From: an uncultured Verrucomicrobiales bacterium
GTDB lineage: Bacteria; Verrucomicrobiota; Verrucomicrobiia; Verrucomicrobiales; Akkermansiaceae
Direction of reading: 5' to 3'
Assembly: GCA_937893015.1 (NCBI GenBank)
Contig: CALBJX010000083.1
Location: forward strand, 1 to 30,167
DNA: 30,167 nucleotides
Position 1 is the stretch's first letter. The number at the start of each line of letters is the position of its first letter. The notes under the pieces were generated by a model that did no database searches, was not told where the DNA came from, and saw only the letters and a list, made by a program, of their open reading frames with translations. A program made the translations under genes and the position numbers. Positions 21,028 through 28,231 of this stretch are shown piece after piece.

Positions 21028-23550
21028 TCATTCGGGCTTCACCTGCACAGGCTCGCCGTTCACAATGAGCGTCACAGGCTCATGCTCAGGGGAGGAGAGC
21101 TTGTAGGAGGTGACTTTGCCCTCTTTCCACTCCATGTCAATGGTGATGTTGCCGCGGGCACGGATACCCTTGACATGGCCATCCTTCCACGCCGCGGGCA
21201 GCGTGGGCAGCAGGACGATGTGACCCGCATGGGACTGCACCAGCATCTCGCTGATGCCGCCCGTCATGCCGAAGGAGCCGTCCATCTGCATGGGGGGATG
21301 GTTGCCGAAGAGGTTGTCCAGCACGTTGTAGCGGATGTAGCTCTGCACCATCTCGTAGGCGCGATCCGTCTGCCCGAAACGGGACCAGAGGGCGGTGCGC
21401 CACGGCCATGTCCAGCTGCGGCGATTATCACCGCTGAGCCCGCGCAGCTCCAGGCTCTTCATGGCCGCGGCCGCGAGCTCGGGCGTGCGCGTGGTGGAAA
21501 TCGTGCTGCCGGGGAACACGCCGATGAGGTGCGAGGTGTGGCGGTGTCCCTCCACCATATCAGGGCGGTCGACAATCCACTCCTGCAGATAGCCGCCCTT
21601 GCCGATGCGGTTGGGGGCGATGCGGTCGCGCATGGAGATGAGCTTGTCCGCCCACGCGGCATCGACGCCCAGCGTGCGGGCAGCCTTCGCGGTGTTGTCA
21701 AAGAGCTCGCGGATGAGCTGGTGGTCGTGCATGCAGCCGTCCTCCACGGGGCCCCATTCGTGCGACCAGCCGAGGGGGGAGACGAGGGTACCCGCGGGCA
21801 GCTCCTTCAGCTCAGGGTGGTCTTCCGCCGTCAACGGCATGAAGTCGCGGGCGGCTTGACTCTTGCGGGCGGGGAGATATTTGGGCTTGCCATTTTCATC
21901 CAACGGCACTTCCGTTTCCAAGCCTTCGCCGTTGGCGCCGATCTCCTTGAGGTGCTTCTCCCAGAACTGCGAAATCTCTTTCAACAGGGGATACCCGACT
22001 GTGCGGAGGTATTCCTCATCGTGCGTATACTGATAGTGGTCCCACACATGCAGGGCGTACCATGCGTTGACGGGGGGATTCCACTTCACCCAGCCGCCGC
22101 CGCCCCATGGGTTTTGAGAGATGCGGGTCGTCCAGCCGGGCGTATCCGCGCCGAACTCCTTCTGCGTCATGCGGTGCAGCGGTTCGGACATGGCGGTCAT
22201 GTAATCGATGAAGGTGCGGTGACACTCGGAAAGGTTGCCGACTTCCGCGCCCCAGTAGCACATCTGGATGTTGATGTTGTTGTGGTAGTCGCAGGCCCAG
22301 GGGGCATGCACCTTGTCGTTCCAGATACCCTGCAGGGTCATGGCGAGATTGCCGGGGCGAGACCCCGCGATGAGCAGATAGCGGCCGTATTGGTAAATAG
22401 TGGATTCCAGCTCGGGGTCGCAGAGGGTGTCGGCGTACTTGGCGATGCGCTTGTCCGTGGGCAGTGCGGCGGTTTCTGCATCCGTCTTGCCCAGCGAGAT
22501 GTCCATGCGCTCAAAGAGGCTCTTATGGTCGGCGATGTGCGCCGCGCGGATGTCCTCCGTGCTCTTGTTCTCTATGCCGGCGAACACCTGTTCATTATGA
22601 ATGTGGGGGCACGGGCCCTTCCAGTCAGCCTTGAAATCCTCCTTGTAATCGGTGGCGAGGGTCACGAAAATCGTCACCTTGGTAGCGTCCTTCACCTCAA
22701 TGTAAGGCATCCCCTGTGCATCGAAGACGGGGTGCATCAGGTCCCCCTTGCCGACGTAGGAAACATCCTGCCCCTTGGCTTCGTTCACCATCTGCTGTGC
22801 GCCGCCTTCGGTGCGCACCATCAGGCGACCTTCAAAACGCTCGCCGTTGGCCAGCACACCGCTCATGATGAGCAGGCCCTGTTCCGTGGTGCTGTAGTTG
22901 ACATTGTGGCAGGGCGTCAGGGCGATGCGGGCATGGAGAGCGCCGGGCTTATCCGTCTCGGCCGTGTAGACCAGCACATCGTCGGGGTGGCTCACGAAAC
23001 ACTCGCGGCGGTGGGTGACACCTCCGTTGGTGAACTCCGTGCGGGCAATGCCGTCGTGCAGGTCCAGCGAGCGCGTGTAGTTCTCCGTCTGTCCGCCGAG
23101 CGCAAATTCCAGCATCAGATTGCCGAAGGGCTGATAGCTACCGAAGTCATCTTTGCCGGACTTGGGGCCATAGGCGTAGCCCTCGCCATTGTTCGGGAGG
23201 TTAGGGCCACCCGTCCAGAGAGAGATTTCATTGAGGTTGATGCGCTCGCGGTGATCGCCGCCGAACACCGTGCCGCCCACGCGGCCATTGCCGACAGGCA
23301 GCGATTCGGATTCCCACGCATCGGTGTTGATTTTCAGCTTACGAGCTTCCGCCCAATCTTCCTTGGTGGTATAGTCCACCCCCTCAGCACCCAGATTGCG
23401 CGGAGAGGTGATGCCCGGCGCCCACGGCACGGGCGCGGGGCTGATACGCGCAGGTTGCTGATACCACAAATAGTCAGAGGAGGGTTGAGCCGCCGCCGTC
23501 AAAGTGCAGCCGCTCAACGCGACACAGAGAGAGAGGAGATTCCGTTGCAT
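21028..23550 (-). CDS. GH95 alpha-L-fucosidase, exported
   Basis: Predicted inverting alpha-L-fucosidase, the family that removes alpha-1,2-linked fucose from mucin and milk glycans; some members prefer L-galactose. 840 residues, normal for the family. The N-terminal beta-sandwich starts with DYLWYQQPA and has SLPVGNGRVGGTVFGG and INLNEISLWTGGPN (about 83-117). The (alpha/alpha)6 barrel has NNINIQMCYW (Asn425 and Asn427), SHEWGP (Glu598) and QMDGSFGMTGGISEML (Asp757), matching the catalytic set known from bifidobacterial AfcA. The signal peptide contains LSGC at 12-15, a good lipobox, so it may be a lipoprotein; ordinary cleavage after TAAA is the alternative. It is monocistronic, with its own promoter 8 bases before the ATG and a terminator behind. 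With the GH110 enzyme it suits stepwise mucin uncapping. Confidence 0.93.
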   Translation of the reverse strand: MQRNLLSLCVALSGCTLTAAAQPSSDYLWYQQPARISPAPVPWAPGITSPRNLGAEGVDYTTKEDWAEARKLKINTDAWESESLPVGNGRVGGTVFGGDHRERINLNEISLWTGGPNLPNNGEGYAYGPKSGKDDFGSYQPFGNLMLEFALGGQTENYTRSLDLHDGIARTEFTNGGVTHRRECFVSHPDDVLVYTAETDKPGALHARIALTPCHNVNYSTTEQGLLIMSGVLANGERFEGRLMVRTEGGAQQMVNEAKGQDVSYVGKGDLMHPVFDAQGMPYIEVKDATKVTIFVTLATDYKEDFKADWKGPCPHIHNEQVFAGIENKSTEDIRAAHIADHKSLFERMDISLGKTDAETAALPTDKRIAKYADTLCDPELESTIYQYGRYLLIAGSRPGNLAMTLQGIWNDKVHAPWACDYHNNINIQMCYWGAEVGNLSECHRTFIDYMTAMSEPLHRMTQKEFGADTPGWTTRISQNPWGGGGWVKWNPPVNAWYALHVWDHYQYTHDEEYLRTVGYPLLKEISQFWEKHLKEIGANGEGLETEVPLDENGKPKYLPARKSQAARDFMPLTAEDHPELKELPAGTLVSPLGWSHEWGPVEDGCMHDHQLIRELFDNTAKAARTLGVDAAWADKLISMRDRIAPNRIGKGGYLQEWIVDRPDMVEGHRHTSHLIGVFPGSTISTTRTPELAAAAMKSLELRGLSGDNRRSWTWPWRTALWSRFGQTDRAYEMVQSYIRYNVLDNLFGNHPPMQMDGSFGMTGGISEMLVQSHAGHIVLLPTLPAAWKDGHVKGIRARGNITIDMEWKEGKVTSYKLSSPEHEPVTLIVNGEPVQVKPE

Positions 23551-23558
23551 GTCCTGTT

Positions 23559-23587
23559 ATTGTACCAAAACAGGAAGCCGTGTGCAA
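23559..23587 (-). promoter_or_regulatory. GH95 promoter, with almost no leader
   Basis: On the minus strand TTGCAC (23587-23582), a 17-bp spacer and TACAAT (23564-23559), only 8 bases before the ATG at 23550. Transcription would start about two bases before the start codon. No Shine-Dalgarno sequence. Confidence 0.7.
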
Positions 23588-23606
23588 TCTTAATTTTTTC
23601 AACTAA

Positions 23607-24083
23607 TCATTCCTGCTCATGCAACAGGAGAAAGCGTTTCCGCGCCTCACCACCGGCATACCCTGTCAACGCGCCGCCCACCCCCACGACACGATGGCAG
23701 GGAATGATAATACTGATAGGATTTTGCCCCACCGCCCCGCCGACAGCACGGGGGGAAGTGCCCAGCTGCGCCGCCACATCACCATAAGTGCGTGTCTCGC
23801 CGTATGGGATGCCGAGCAAGGTGCGCCACACCCGCTGCCGAAACGCACTACCGCGAGGAGCCAGCGGCAAGGCAGCGGGGTCCGGCTGCTGACCCGACCA
23901 ATATGCCGCCAGCCACTCCAGCGCCGCCGGCAGCCCCCCTGTCGCGGCGCCACAAGGCGGGAGCGTCCCGAAAGGCTGCCCGAAAAAGCGCTGCCCCTCC
24001 ATCCACAGCCCGACAAGAGCCCCATCCGACTCCGCCAGATACAGCCTCCCCACAGGAGAACCCACACAGCAACAGTGCAACAT
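23607..24083 (-). CDS. ogt: Methylated-DNA--protein-cysteine methyltransferase
   Basis: Suicide DNA-repair protein that moves the alkyl group from O6-alkylguanine to its own cysteine. With the ATG at 24083 it has 158 residues, normal for the family. The C-terminal domain has the winged-helix segment FRQRVWRTLLGIPYGETRTYGDVA (in part), the asparagine hinge AVGQNP, the active-site IPCHRVVG (Cys129) and the closing pattern GALTGYAGGEARKRFLL. The frame stays open to 24290, but the extra 69 residues look unlike the family and run up against the tRNA gene; other in-frame ATGs at 24101 and 24137 are possible. It is cytoplasmic and on the same strand as GH95, but GH95 has its own promoter. Confidence 0.92.
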   Translation of the reverse strand: MLHCCCVGSPVGRLYLAESDGALVGLWMEGQRFFGQPFGTLPPCGAATGGLPAALEWLAAYWSGQQPDPAALPLAPRGSAFRQRVWRTLLGIPYGETRTYGDVAAQLGTSPRAVGGAVGQNPISIIIPCHRVVGVGGALTGYAGGEARKRFLLLHEQE

Positions 24084-24222
24084 GCCCCCATTCTCCCCCA
24101 TTTTTTCCGCCCCCGCAAGCACATTCTTCCCTACCATAAATATTTTCACTGCACAACCCCTTGAAAATAAAGACAAAAACGCCACACCGCAGATTTTTCT
24201 TTCATTTTCTTTCAAAAAAAGC

Positions 24223-24251
24223 TTGCAATCTCTCTCCTCTTCGTGTAAACT
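24223..24251 (+). promoter_or_regulatory. tRNA-Asp promoter
   Basis: TTGCAA (24223-24228), a 17-bp spacer and TAAACT (24246-24251), about 40 bases before the mature tRNA 5' end. Confidence 0.7.
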
Positions 24252-24290
24252 CCGCTCGCACCCACCGCAAGGCGGGAGCAACAAAGGCAA

Positions 24291-24365
24291 GGAGCGGTAG
24301 CTCAGTTTGGTTAGAGCGCAGCCCTGTCACGGCTGAGGTCGCGAGTTCAAGCCTCGTCCGCTTCG
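24291..24365 (+). tRNA. tRNA-Asp (anticodon GTC)
   Basis: The cloverleaf folds by eye. The acceptor GGAGCGG pairs with CCGCTTC (one G-U). The D-arm is GCTC/GAGC. The anticodon stem is CAGCC/GGCTG with loop CTGTCAC, and the T-arm is GCGAG/CTCGT with loop TTCAAGC. The discriminator base is G (24365), as expected for aspartate. The 3' CCA is not encoded and must be added. A terminator follows after 5 bases. Confidence 0.96.
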
Positions 24366-24370
24366 TTCCT

Positions 24371-24409
24371 ACAAAAAAGGATGCACCCCATGGGTGCATC
24401 CTTTTTTGT
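24371..24409 (+). terminator. tRNA-Asp terminator, possibly bidirectional
   Basis: A 10-bp stem (24379-24388 with 24392-24401) and a 3-nt loop, bounded by six A before and six T after, so it could stop transcription from either side. Confidence 0.92.
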
Positions 24410-24428
24410 AATCCCTAAAAATAACTTA

Positions 24429-24463
24429 CCGCCCCTCACCTACGGGAAGGGCGGCATTTTTTT
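24429..24463 (+). terminator. Second terminator-like hairpin
   Basis: CCGCCC (24429-24434) pairs with GGGCGG (24449-24454), followed by a run of seven T (24457-24463). The T-run is on the plus strand, as a backup for the tRNA gene; on the minus strand it could end the membrane-protein gene only weakly. Confidence 0.55.
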
Positions 24464-24487
24464 CGGTGCTCAAGCCTTATTCGGGGA

Positions 24488-25840
24488 TTAAAACGCTTCC
24501 CTTTGCATCAGCTGAGTGAAGGCTGTGGTAGGAGCCGCCTCCCGGATATTATTTGACTGTTTCATTTTTGCAATCTGCACGACAATCATGGTGGAACAAA
24601 TGAGTAGCAGCGTGATGGAATACAGATAGAAAATCGTCTTCACACATTTAAGCAGGTTAATAAACTTGATATGTCTGGTGGGAATCCAAACCAAGCCCAA
24701 TGTAATACAGGCGCAGAAGATGTTGGCGACAAACACGACTACAGCCCGCGAGGGTATCTCTCGCATGTGGGTGAACCCCAGCGGCAACAGGAAGGAAATA
24801 ATTGTGATGATGAAACCCATGTTCTTTTCCACCACCTTCACTCGATTTTCGTACCAGGCGAAGCGATTATCCTCCCCTTGAGAATCAGCATCCACATACA
24901 GACTGAAATAAAGATTCAGACACAGAAACACATTACCGAACAACCAAGGGAAGAAGCAGACGTACTGATTCTCCGAAAAAAGATGTTGTTTAATGATGTA
25001 CAGAATGGCTATATTAAGCCCCAGCAAAGCGGCATAGAATAATATCGTACTGAAGGAGAAGACCTTATTCTCGCCGTTGCGATAAAGAGCGAATTTCTTG
25101 TGATACAATACCTGATAGGCGATATAACCGATGGTTTGCAGGAGGATATAATTCGACATGGTCCACTGCTTCACATATTCCGGCCACGTTTCCGGCGGAA
25201 CAGCCCCGCCATAGGCGGAAATAGCACTGCACACCAACGAAGGGAAAAAGGAAATACCCAAACTGTAACAAATCAGGAAGGGATCCTTATTATGGATACT
25301 CTTGGCGATAGTCAACACGACCACGGCTCCGAAGCAATAGTCTCCGAACGAACATTCCTTAGGTTGGTCGCTGACTACGCAGAACGCGATATACGCAACG
25401 AAAATACCCAATAGGCAAAGATTGTAGAAAGAGAGGAAAAACTTCTTCTCTTTATAGTACATGTTGATGTTCTTTTGCTCAAATCGCCTCAAGGTCCAGA
25501 CAGCCCACACAAAAAAACCGATTTGCACCAGGTTAGCAAAAGTATTTGAGTAAAAAATGTTATTCGGAAGTTCTCGCAACCACCCGCACAAGGAGAACAT
25601 GAGAATTGCGGAAACAAGACTCCATCGGCCTATCAGTTTTACGCAGACGAACAGGAAGACAACGGAGAAATAAACGGGCATACTCGCATAGAAAATAGCA
25701 GCGTCCCGATTGAGCAGCAACGGAAAAATCGACGCCATCAATCCCACGAGTACAGCAACCAGCAAATTGGCACAAAACCCTCTGACGCAGATTCCGTACG
25801 AATCGGGAAGAGCATCAGTTTTCATCGTATGTTCTTGCAT
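24488..25840 (-). CDS. Polytopic membrane protein of unknown function
   Basis: 450 residues with about 12-13 hydrophobic segments, the first near residues 22-43 and the last near 400-423. I do not recognise a family or a catalytic motif. Loops are short; the longest soluble stretch (about 316-338, VDADSQGEDNRFAWYENRVK) sits between helices 10 and 11. The gene is clearly richer in A and T than its neighbours and uses more AAA, ATA and TTT codons, which fits recent transfer next to the tRNA-Asp gene. The ATG at 25840 is given; ATG 25825 (MKTDALPD) is equally possible. A TATAAT about 80 bases upstream would give a structured leader. It could be a transporter or sensor membrane domain, but nothing decides this. 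Confidence 0.8.
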   Translation of the reverse strand: MQEHTMKTDALPDSYGICVRGFCANLLVAVLVGLMASIFPLLLNRDAAIFYASMPVYFSVVFLFVCVKLIGRWSLVSAILMFSLCGWLRELPNNIFYSNTFANLVQIGFFVWAVWTLRRFEQKNINMYYKEKKFFLSFYNLCLLGIFVAYIAFCVVSDQPKECSFGDYCFGAVVVLTIAKSIHNKDPFLICYSLGISFFPSLVCSAISAYGGAVPPETWPEYVKQWTMSNYILLQTIGYIAYQVLYHKKFALYRNGENKVFSFSTILFYAALLGLNIAILYIIKQHLFSENQYVCFFPWLFGNVFLCLNLYFSLYVDADSQGEDNRFAWYENRVKVVEKNMGFIITIISFLLPLGFTHMREIPSRAVVVFVANIFCACITLGLVWIPTRHIKFINLLKCVKTIFYLYSITLLLICSTMIVVQIAKMKQSNNIREAAPTTAFTQLMQREAF

Positions 25841-25878
25841 ATATCAGGAGGAGTTAAGATACAGGAAGACGACGTCAT

Positions 25879-25926
25879 CTCCTGCCATCCGCAGGAATGC
25901 ATAAAGCCGTCCGGCTGAATATTATA
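25879..25926 (-). promoter_or_regulatory. Promoter and hairpin leader of the unknown membrane protein
   Basis: TATAAT on the minus strand (25926-25921) is the best -10 box; no good -35 is seen. The leader then holds two hairpins, AGCC/GGCT (25905-25916) and TCCTGC/GCAGGA (25880-25896), before the ATG at 25840. Confidence 0.35.
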
Positions 25927-26021
25927 ATCAACACATTTGAAAAAATCCACATATGTTGGTTTGCAAGACAACGTTGTTAGACGCGCATTACAGAAATGTC
26001 CGCCACGCAACGAGGCATCCG

Positions 26022-26031
26022 CCCCCCCCCC
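26022..26031. repeat. Run of ten C
   Basis: A (C)10 homopolymer in the 282-bp gap between the divergent membrane-protein and LptF/G genes, about 50 bases upstream of the lptF/G -35 box. Confidence 0.9.
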
Positions 26032-26079
26032 GCAGAAAGGAGGCTGTTTTCCGTCCTCATTCTTTTTTGCTTTTCCGTG

Positions 26080-26107
26080 TTGCATCGGCAGCGAATTTTG
26101 GTATAAT
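26080..26107 (+). promoter_or_regulatory. Promoter of the LptF/LptG-family gene
   Basis: TTGCAT (26080-26085), a 16-bp spacer and TATAAT (26102-26107). The ATG at 26123 is 15 bases further, so the leader would be about 9 bases long, with no Shine-Dalgarno sequence. Confidence 0.75.
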
Positions 26108-26122
26108 GCGCACAGCCTGTTC

Positions 26123-27355
26123 ATGAAGACGCTGGACCGCTACATTCTCCGCCAATTGGTGTTCATCACGGCGCTCGGGGTGCTTTCCCTGACGCTGTTG
26201 ATGCTGCTCGGTCAGCTGTTCAAGGAGCTGCACACGCTGCTGGTGGAGAGCGGTGCGCCCCCCAGTATCGTGTTGGAGTTCATCGCACGCGTCATTCCCT
26301 TTTCGCTGACCTTTTCCGTGCCTTGGGGATTCCTGACGGCTGTGCTGTTAGTATATGGGCGTCTGGCGGCTGATAACGAGCTGACAGGCATGCGTATGGC
26401 CGGCCTGAGCTTGTGGCGACTGAGTGCTCCGGCCATCGGACTGGGGGTAGCACTCTCTGCGCTGTGCTACTATATCAACATCGAGATTGCCCCCCGCGGG
26501 AAACAGGCTATGAGCGAGCTGGTGCTCACCGCAGCCATGGACAACCCGCGAAACCTGCTCAACTCCGGACAAAGTGCCACCAAGCTGGACAAGGTGCAGC
26601 TCTATATCGAAGCGCGCGACGGCGATGAACTCCGCGGTCTGCATATCTACCCCATCGCGGAAGATGATTCGCTCAAAACGGGCTTCGGGTTCAACTCCAT
26701 CCACGCACAGAGTGCCCTCATCGGGAAATTTGACACGCAATCCCGCATGCTGGAGCTCACCCTGCGCGAAGCCGTCATTGAAAACACGCAGGGCGGTGTT
26801 ACCAACATGCCCCGCATCGGCACCATGCCGCTCAAAGTGCATATTCCCATCCGAACTCGCCGCAAGCTGAAACCCAACCGCTTCACGAACAGCGAGATTG
26901 ACGATGTGCTCAACCACATTGCCGTCACCCGCCCGGTCACACACGAACAGATGACACGCTATGCCACGGCCGCGGCGCACAAGCCGGCGTTTCCCTGTGC
27001 TGCACAGCTTTGGGCGGACGCCGCACAGGATGCGAACTACTACAACACCTCCATGGACACCACGAATGAGCGAGCCTTCCGCACGGAAGGTGTACAACGC
27101 GCCTCCTTCGCCTGTGCCTGCATTGTTTTCTCCCTCATCGGCGTGCCGCTGGCCATCACGGCCCGCCGCAAAGACACCTCCACGGGCTTTGCGCTCGGCA
27201 TTCTCGTGGCCGCGGCCTACTTTTTGGCCCTCGTTCTTTGTGAGATTTCCCGCAAGAGCGGCGGCCTCACGCCCTACATCGTGCTTTGGCTGCCCAATGT
27301 CATCTGTGCCGCTTTTGCCCTGTGGCAGCACAGAAAAGCCACCTTCCGCGGCTGA
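26123..27355 (+). CDS. LptF/LptG-family permease (YjgP/YjgQ)
   Basis: Inner-membrane subunit of the ABC complex that extracts lipopolysaccharide and passes it to the Lpt bridge. 410 residues, slightly long for the family. The N-terminus MKTLDRYILRQLV is typical. Membrane segments lie near 12-32, 55-80 and 100-122, a large periplasmic beta-jellyroll region follows (about 125-330), and three helices close the protein (from ASFACACIVFSLIGVPLAI, then about 360-380 and 385-403). Whether it is LptF or LptG cannot be told by eye, and no partner gene lies nearby. The frame is open upstream to 25937, but the promoter and family start support the ATG at 26123. It indicates a cell with an outer membrane. 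Confidence 0.9.
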   Translation: MKTLDRYILRQLVFITALGVLSLTLLMLLGQLFKELHTLLVESGAPPSIVLEFIARVIPFSLTFSVPWGFLTAVLLVYGRLAADNELTGMRMAGLSLWRLSAPAIGLGVALSALCYYINIEIAPRGKQAMSELVLTAAMDNPRNLLNSGQSATKLDKVQLYIEARDGDELRGLHIYPIAEDDSLKTGFGFNSIHAQSALIGKFDTQSRMLELTLREAVIENTQGGVTNMPRIGTMPLKVHIPIRTRRKLKPNRFTNSEIDDVLNHIAVTRPVTHEQMTRYATAAAHKPAFPCAAQLWADAAQDANYYNTSMDTTNERAFRTEGVQRASFACACIVFSLIGVPLAITARRKDTSTGFALGILVAAAYFLALVLCEISRKSGGLTPYIVLWLPNVICAAFALWQHRKATFRG

Positions 27356-27360
27356 AAAAT

Positions 27361-27416
27361 GCCTTGTTTACTTCACAAAATGCGCCCGTAACAAGGCCCA
27401 CGACAGAGTTTTGTCG
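27361..27416 (+). other. Two hairpins after the LptF/LptG gene
   Basis: GCCTTGTT (27361-27368) pairs with AACAAGGC (27390-27397), and CGACA (27401-27405) with TGTCG (27412-27416). Neither has a T-run, so termination here is uncertain. Confidence 0.4.
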
Positions 27417-27421
27417 GGGGA

Positions 27422-27564
27422 ATTTGTGATAAGAAATATTTGATTTGTGATTTAGGAGTTCGTGCGGCTGCACATGTCGCGGCGGCTTGTCTCGGCGGAG
27501 CTTTGACGGAGACGGAAGACTCTCTTTCCAAATCAAAAATCTCAAATCACATCTTTCTTATCAC
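27422..27564. repeat. Small palindromic element with heptamer-repeat arms
   Basis: The left arm (27426-27453) and the inverted right arm (27537-27564) match at about 23 of 26 aligned positions, starting with GTGATAAGAAA. The arms are built from 7-bp units (ATTTGTG, ATAAGAA, ATATTTG, ATTTGTG, ATTTAGG). Between them is a GC-rich core of about 83 bp containing GGCGGAGCTTTGACGGAGA. There is no gene inside. The form is that of a non-autonomous intergenic repeat (MITE- or REP-like). Confidence 0.7.
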
Positions 27565-27587
27565 CTATCGCCGGATCCACATTTTCC

Positions 27588-27616
27588 TTGCCATTCCCCG
27601 GCCCGCAGCATATCAT
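27588..27616 (+). promoter_or_regulatory. Promoter predicting a leaderless mRNA for the 185-residue membrane protein
   Basis: TTGCCA (27588-27593), a 17-bp spacer and TATCAT (27611-27616). The six bases CCCCCC separate the -10 box from the ATG at 27623, so transcription would begin at the start codon itself. Confidence 0.65.
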
Positions 27617-27622
27617 CCCCCC

Positions 27623-28180
27623 ATGGATACCCCCTCCGCCACTGACCATCTCTCAAAGCAGCTCGGCATTCTTGTTGCGGAGCTTCTCGTTTTTGCGGTG
27701 CTGCTCTTTGTCTGGTTTATTGTCGGCTCCCTTCTTTGCCCGTATGATGTTCTCACCCATTCATGCGGCACGAGCGTCACCCCCTTCAAGGGTGTCATGA
27801 TGCTGGGCTTCTTTCTCGGGGTTCCCTTGGCCTCGGCTCTCTGCTGCCTTGCCTTGCGCCGGGAGAAACCATATCCGGCAAGCTACCCCCTCAGCCTCGC
27901 CGTCTACGTCGGTCTTTCTTACGCCTACGGCTATCTGTTGTTTGTCTGCGACTGCTGCCGTCTCCTCTCCCTAAGTGATGCCTACCTGCTCATCCTCATT
28001 TTCCCGATGCTTTACCACCTGCTGGTGGTCCCCTTTCTGCTCCTCCTCAATGCGTGGCTGAGCTACGGCAAACTCCCCGCAGAGCTGACAACGGCGCGCC
28101 GTTTCGGTCGCCATGCGCTGCTCATGCTCGCCGCGCTGTGGGGCATCAGCGCGCTCACCACCTTGCTGCCGAGCCTGTGA
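27623..28180 (+). CDS. Small polytopic membrane protein of unknown function
   Basis: 185 residues with about five hydrophobic segments (near 12-37, 55-78, 88-110, 120-146 and 163-184) and several cysteines between them (GSLLCPYDVLTHSCG, VCDCCRLLS). I do not recognise the family. The start is the ATG at 27623, supported by the promoter 6 bases upstream; the frame continues open to 27440 through the repeat element, but that stretch is not protein-like. It is followed after 51 bases by the methyltransferase gene, which has its own promoter. Confidence 0.7.
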   Translation: MDTPSATDHLSKQLGILVAELLVFAVLLFVWFIVGSLLCPYDVLTHSCGTSVTPFKGVMMLGFFLGVPLASALCCLALRREKPYPASYPLSLAVYVGLSYAYGYLLFVCDCCRLLSLSDAYLLILIFPMLYHLLVVPFLLLLNAWLSYGKLPAELTTARRFGRHALLMLAALWGISALTTLLPSL

Positions 28181-28196
28181 GCGCGGCACATTCCGC

Positions 28197-28225
28197 TTTA
28201 CTTTCCGCGCGGCGGCGCGTATCAT
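28197..28225 (+). promoter_or_regulatory. Promoter predicting a leaderless GTG start
   Basis: TTTACT (28197-28202), a 17-bp spacer and TATCAT (28220-28225), then six bases to the GTG at 28232. The expected transcription start coincides with the start codon. The same -10 hexamer and spacing occur before the gene upstream. Confidence 0.68.
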
Positions 28226-28231
28226 ATCCGC

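Noticed and set aside
24084..24290. 69-residue N-terminal extension of ogt
   Set aside because: It is not family-like and would begin directly against the tRNA 5' end, within tRNA promoter sequence.
24161..24418. Open frames across the tRNA-Asp gene on both strands
   Set aside because: Their translations are the usual artefact of reading through a tRNA gene; the cloverleaf is complete.
25937..26122. 62-codon N-terminal extension of the LptF/LptG protein through the C10 tract
   Set aside because: The promoter TTGCAT-16-TATAAT lies inside it, and MKTLDRYILRQ is the normal family start.
27440..27622. 61-codon N-terminal extension of the 185-residue membrane protein
   Set aside because: It runs through the palindromic repeat element and the promoter and does not look like protein.
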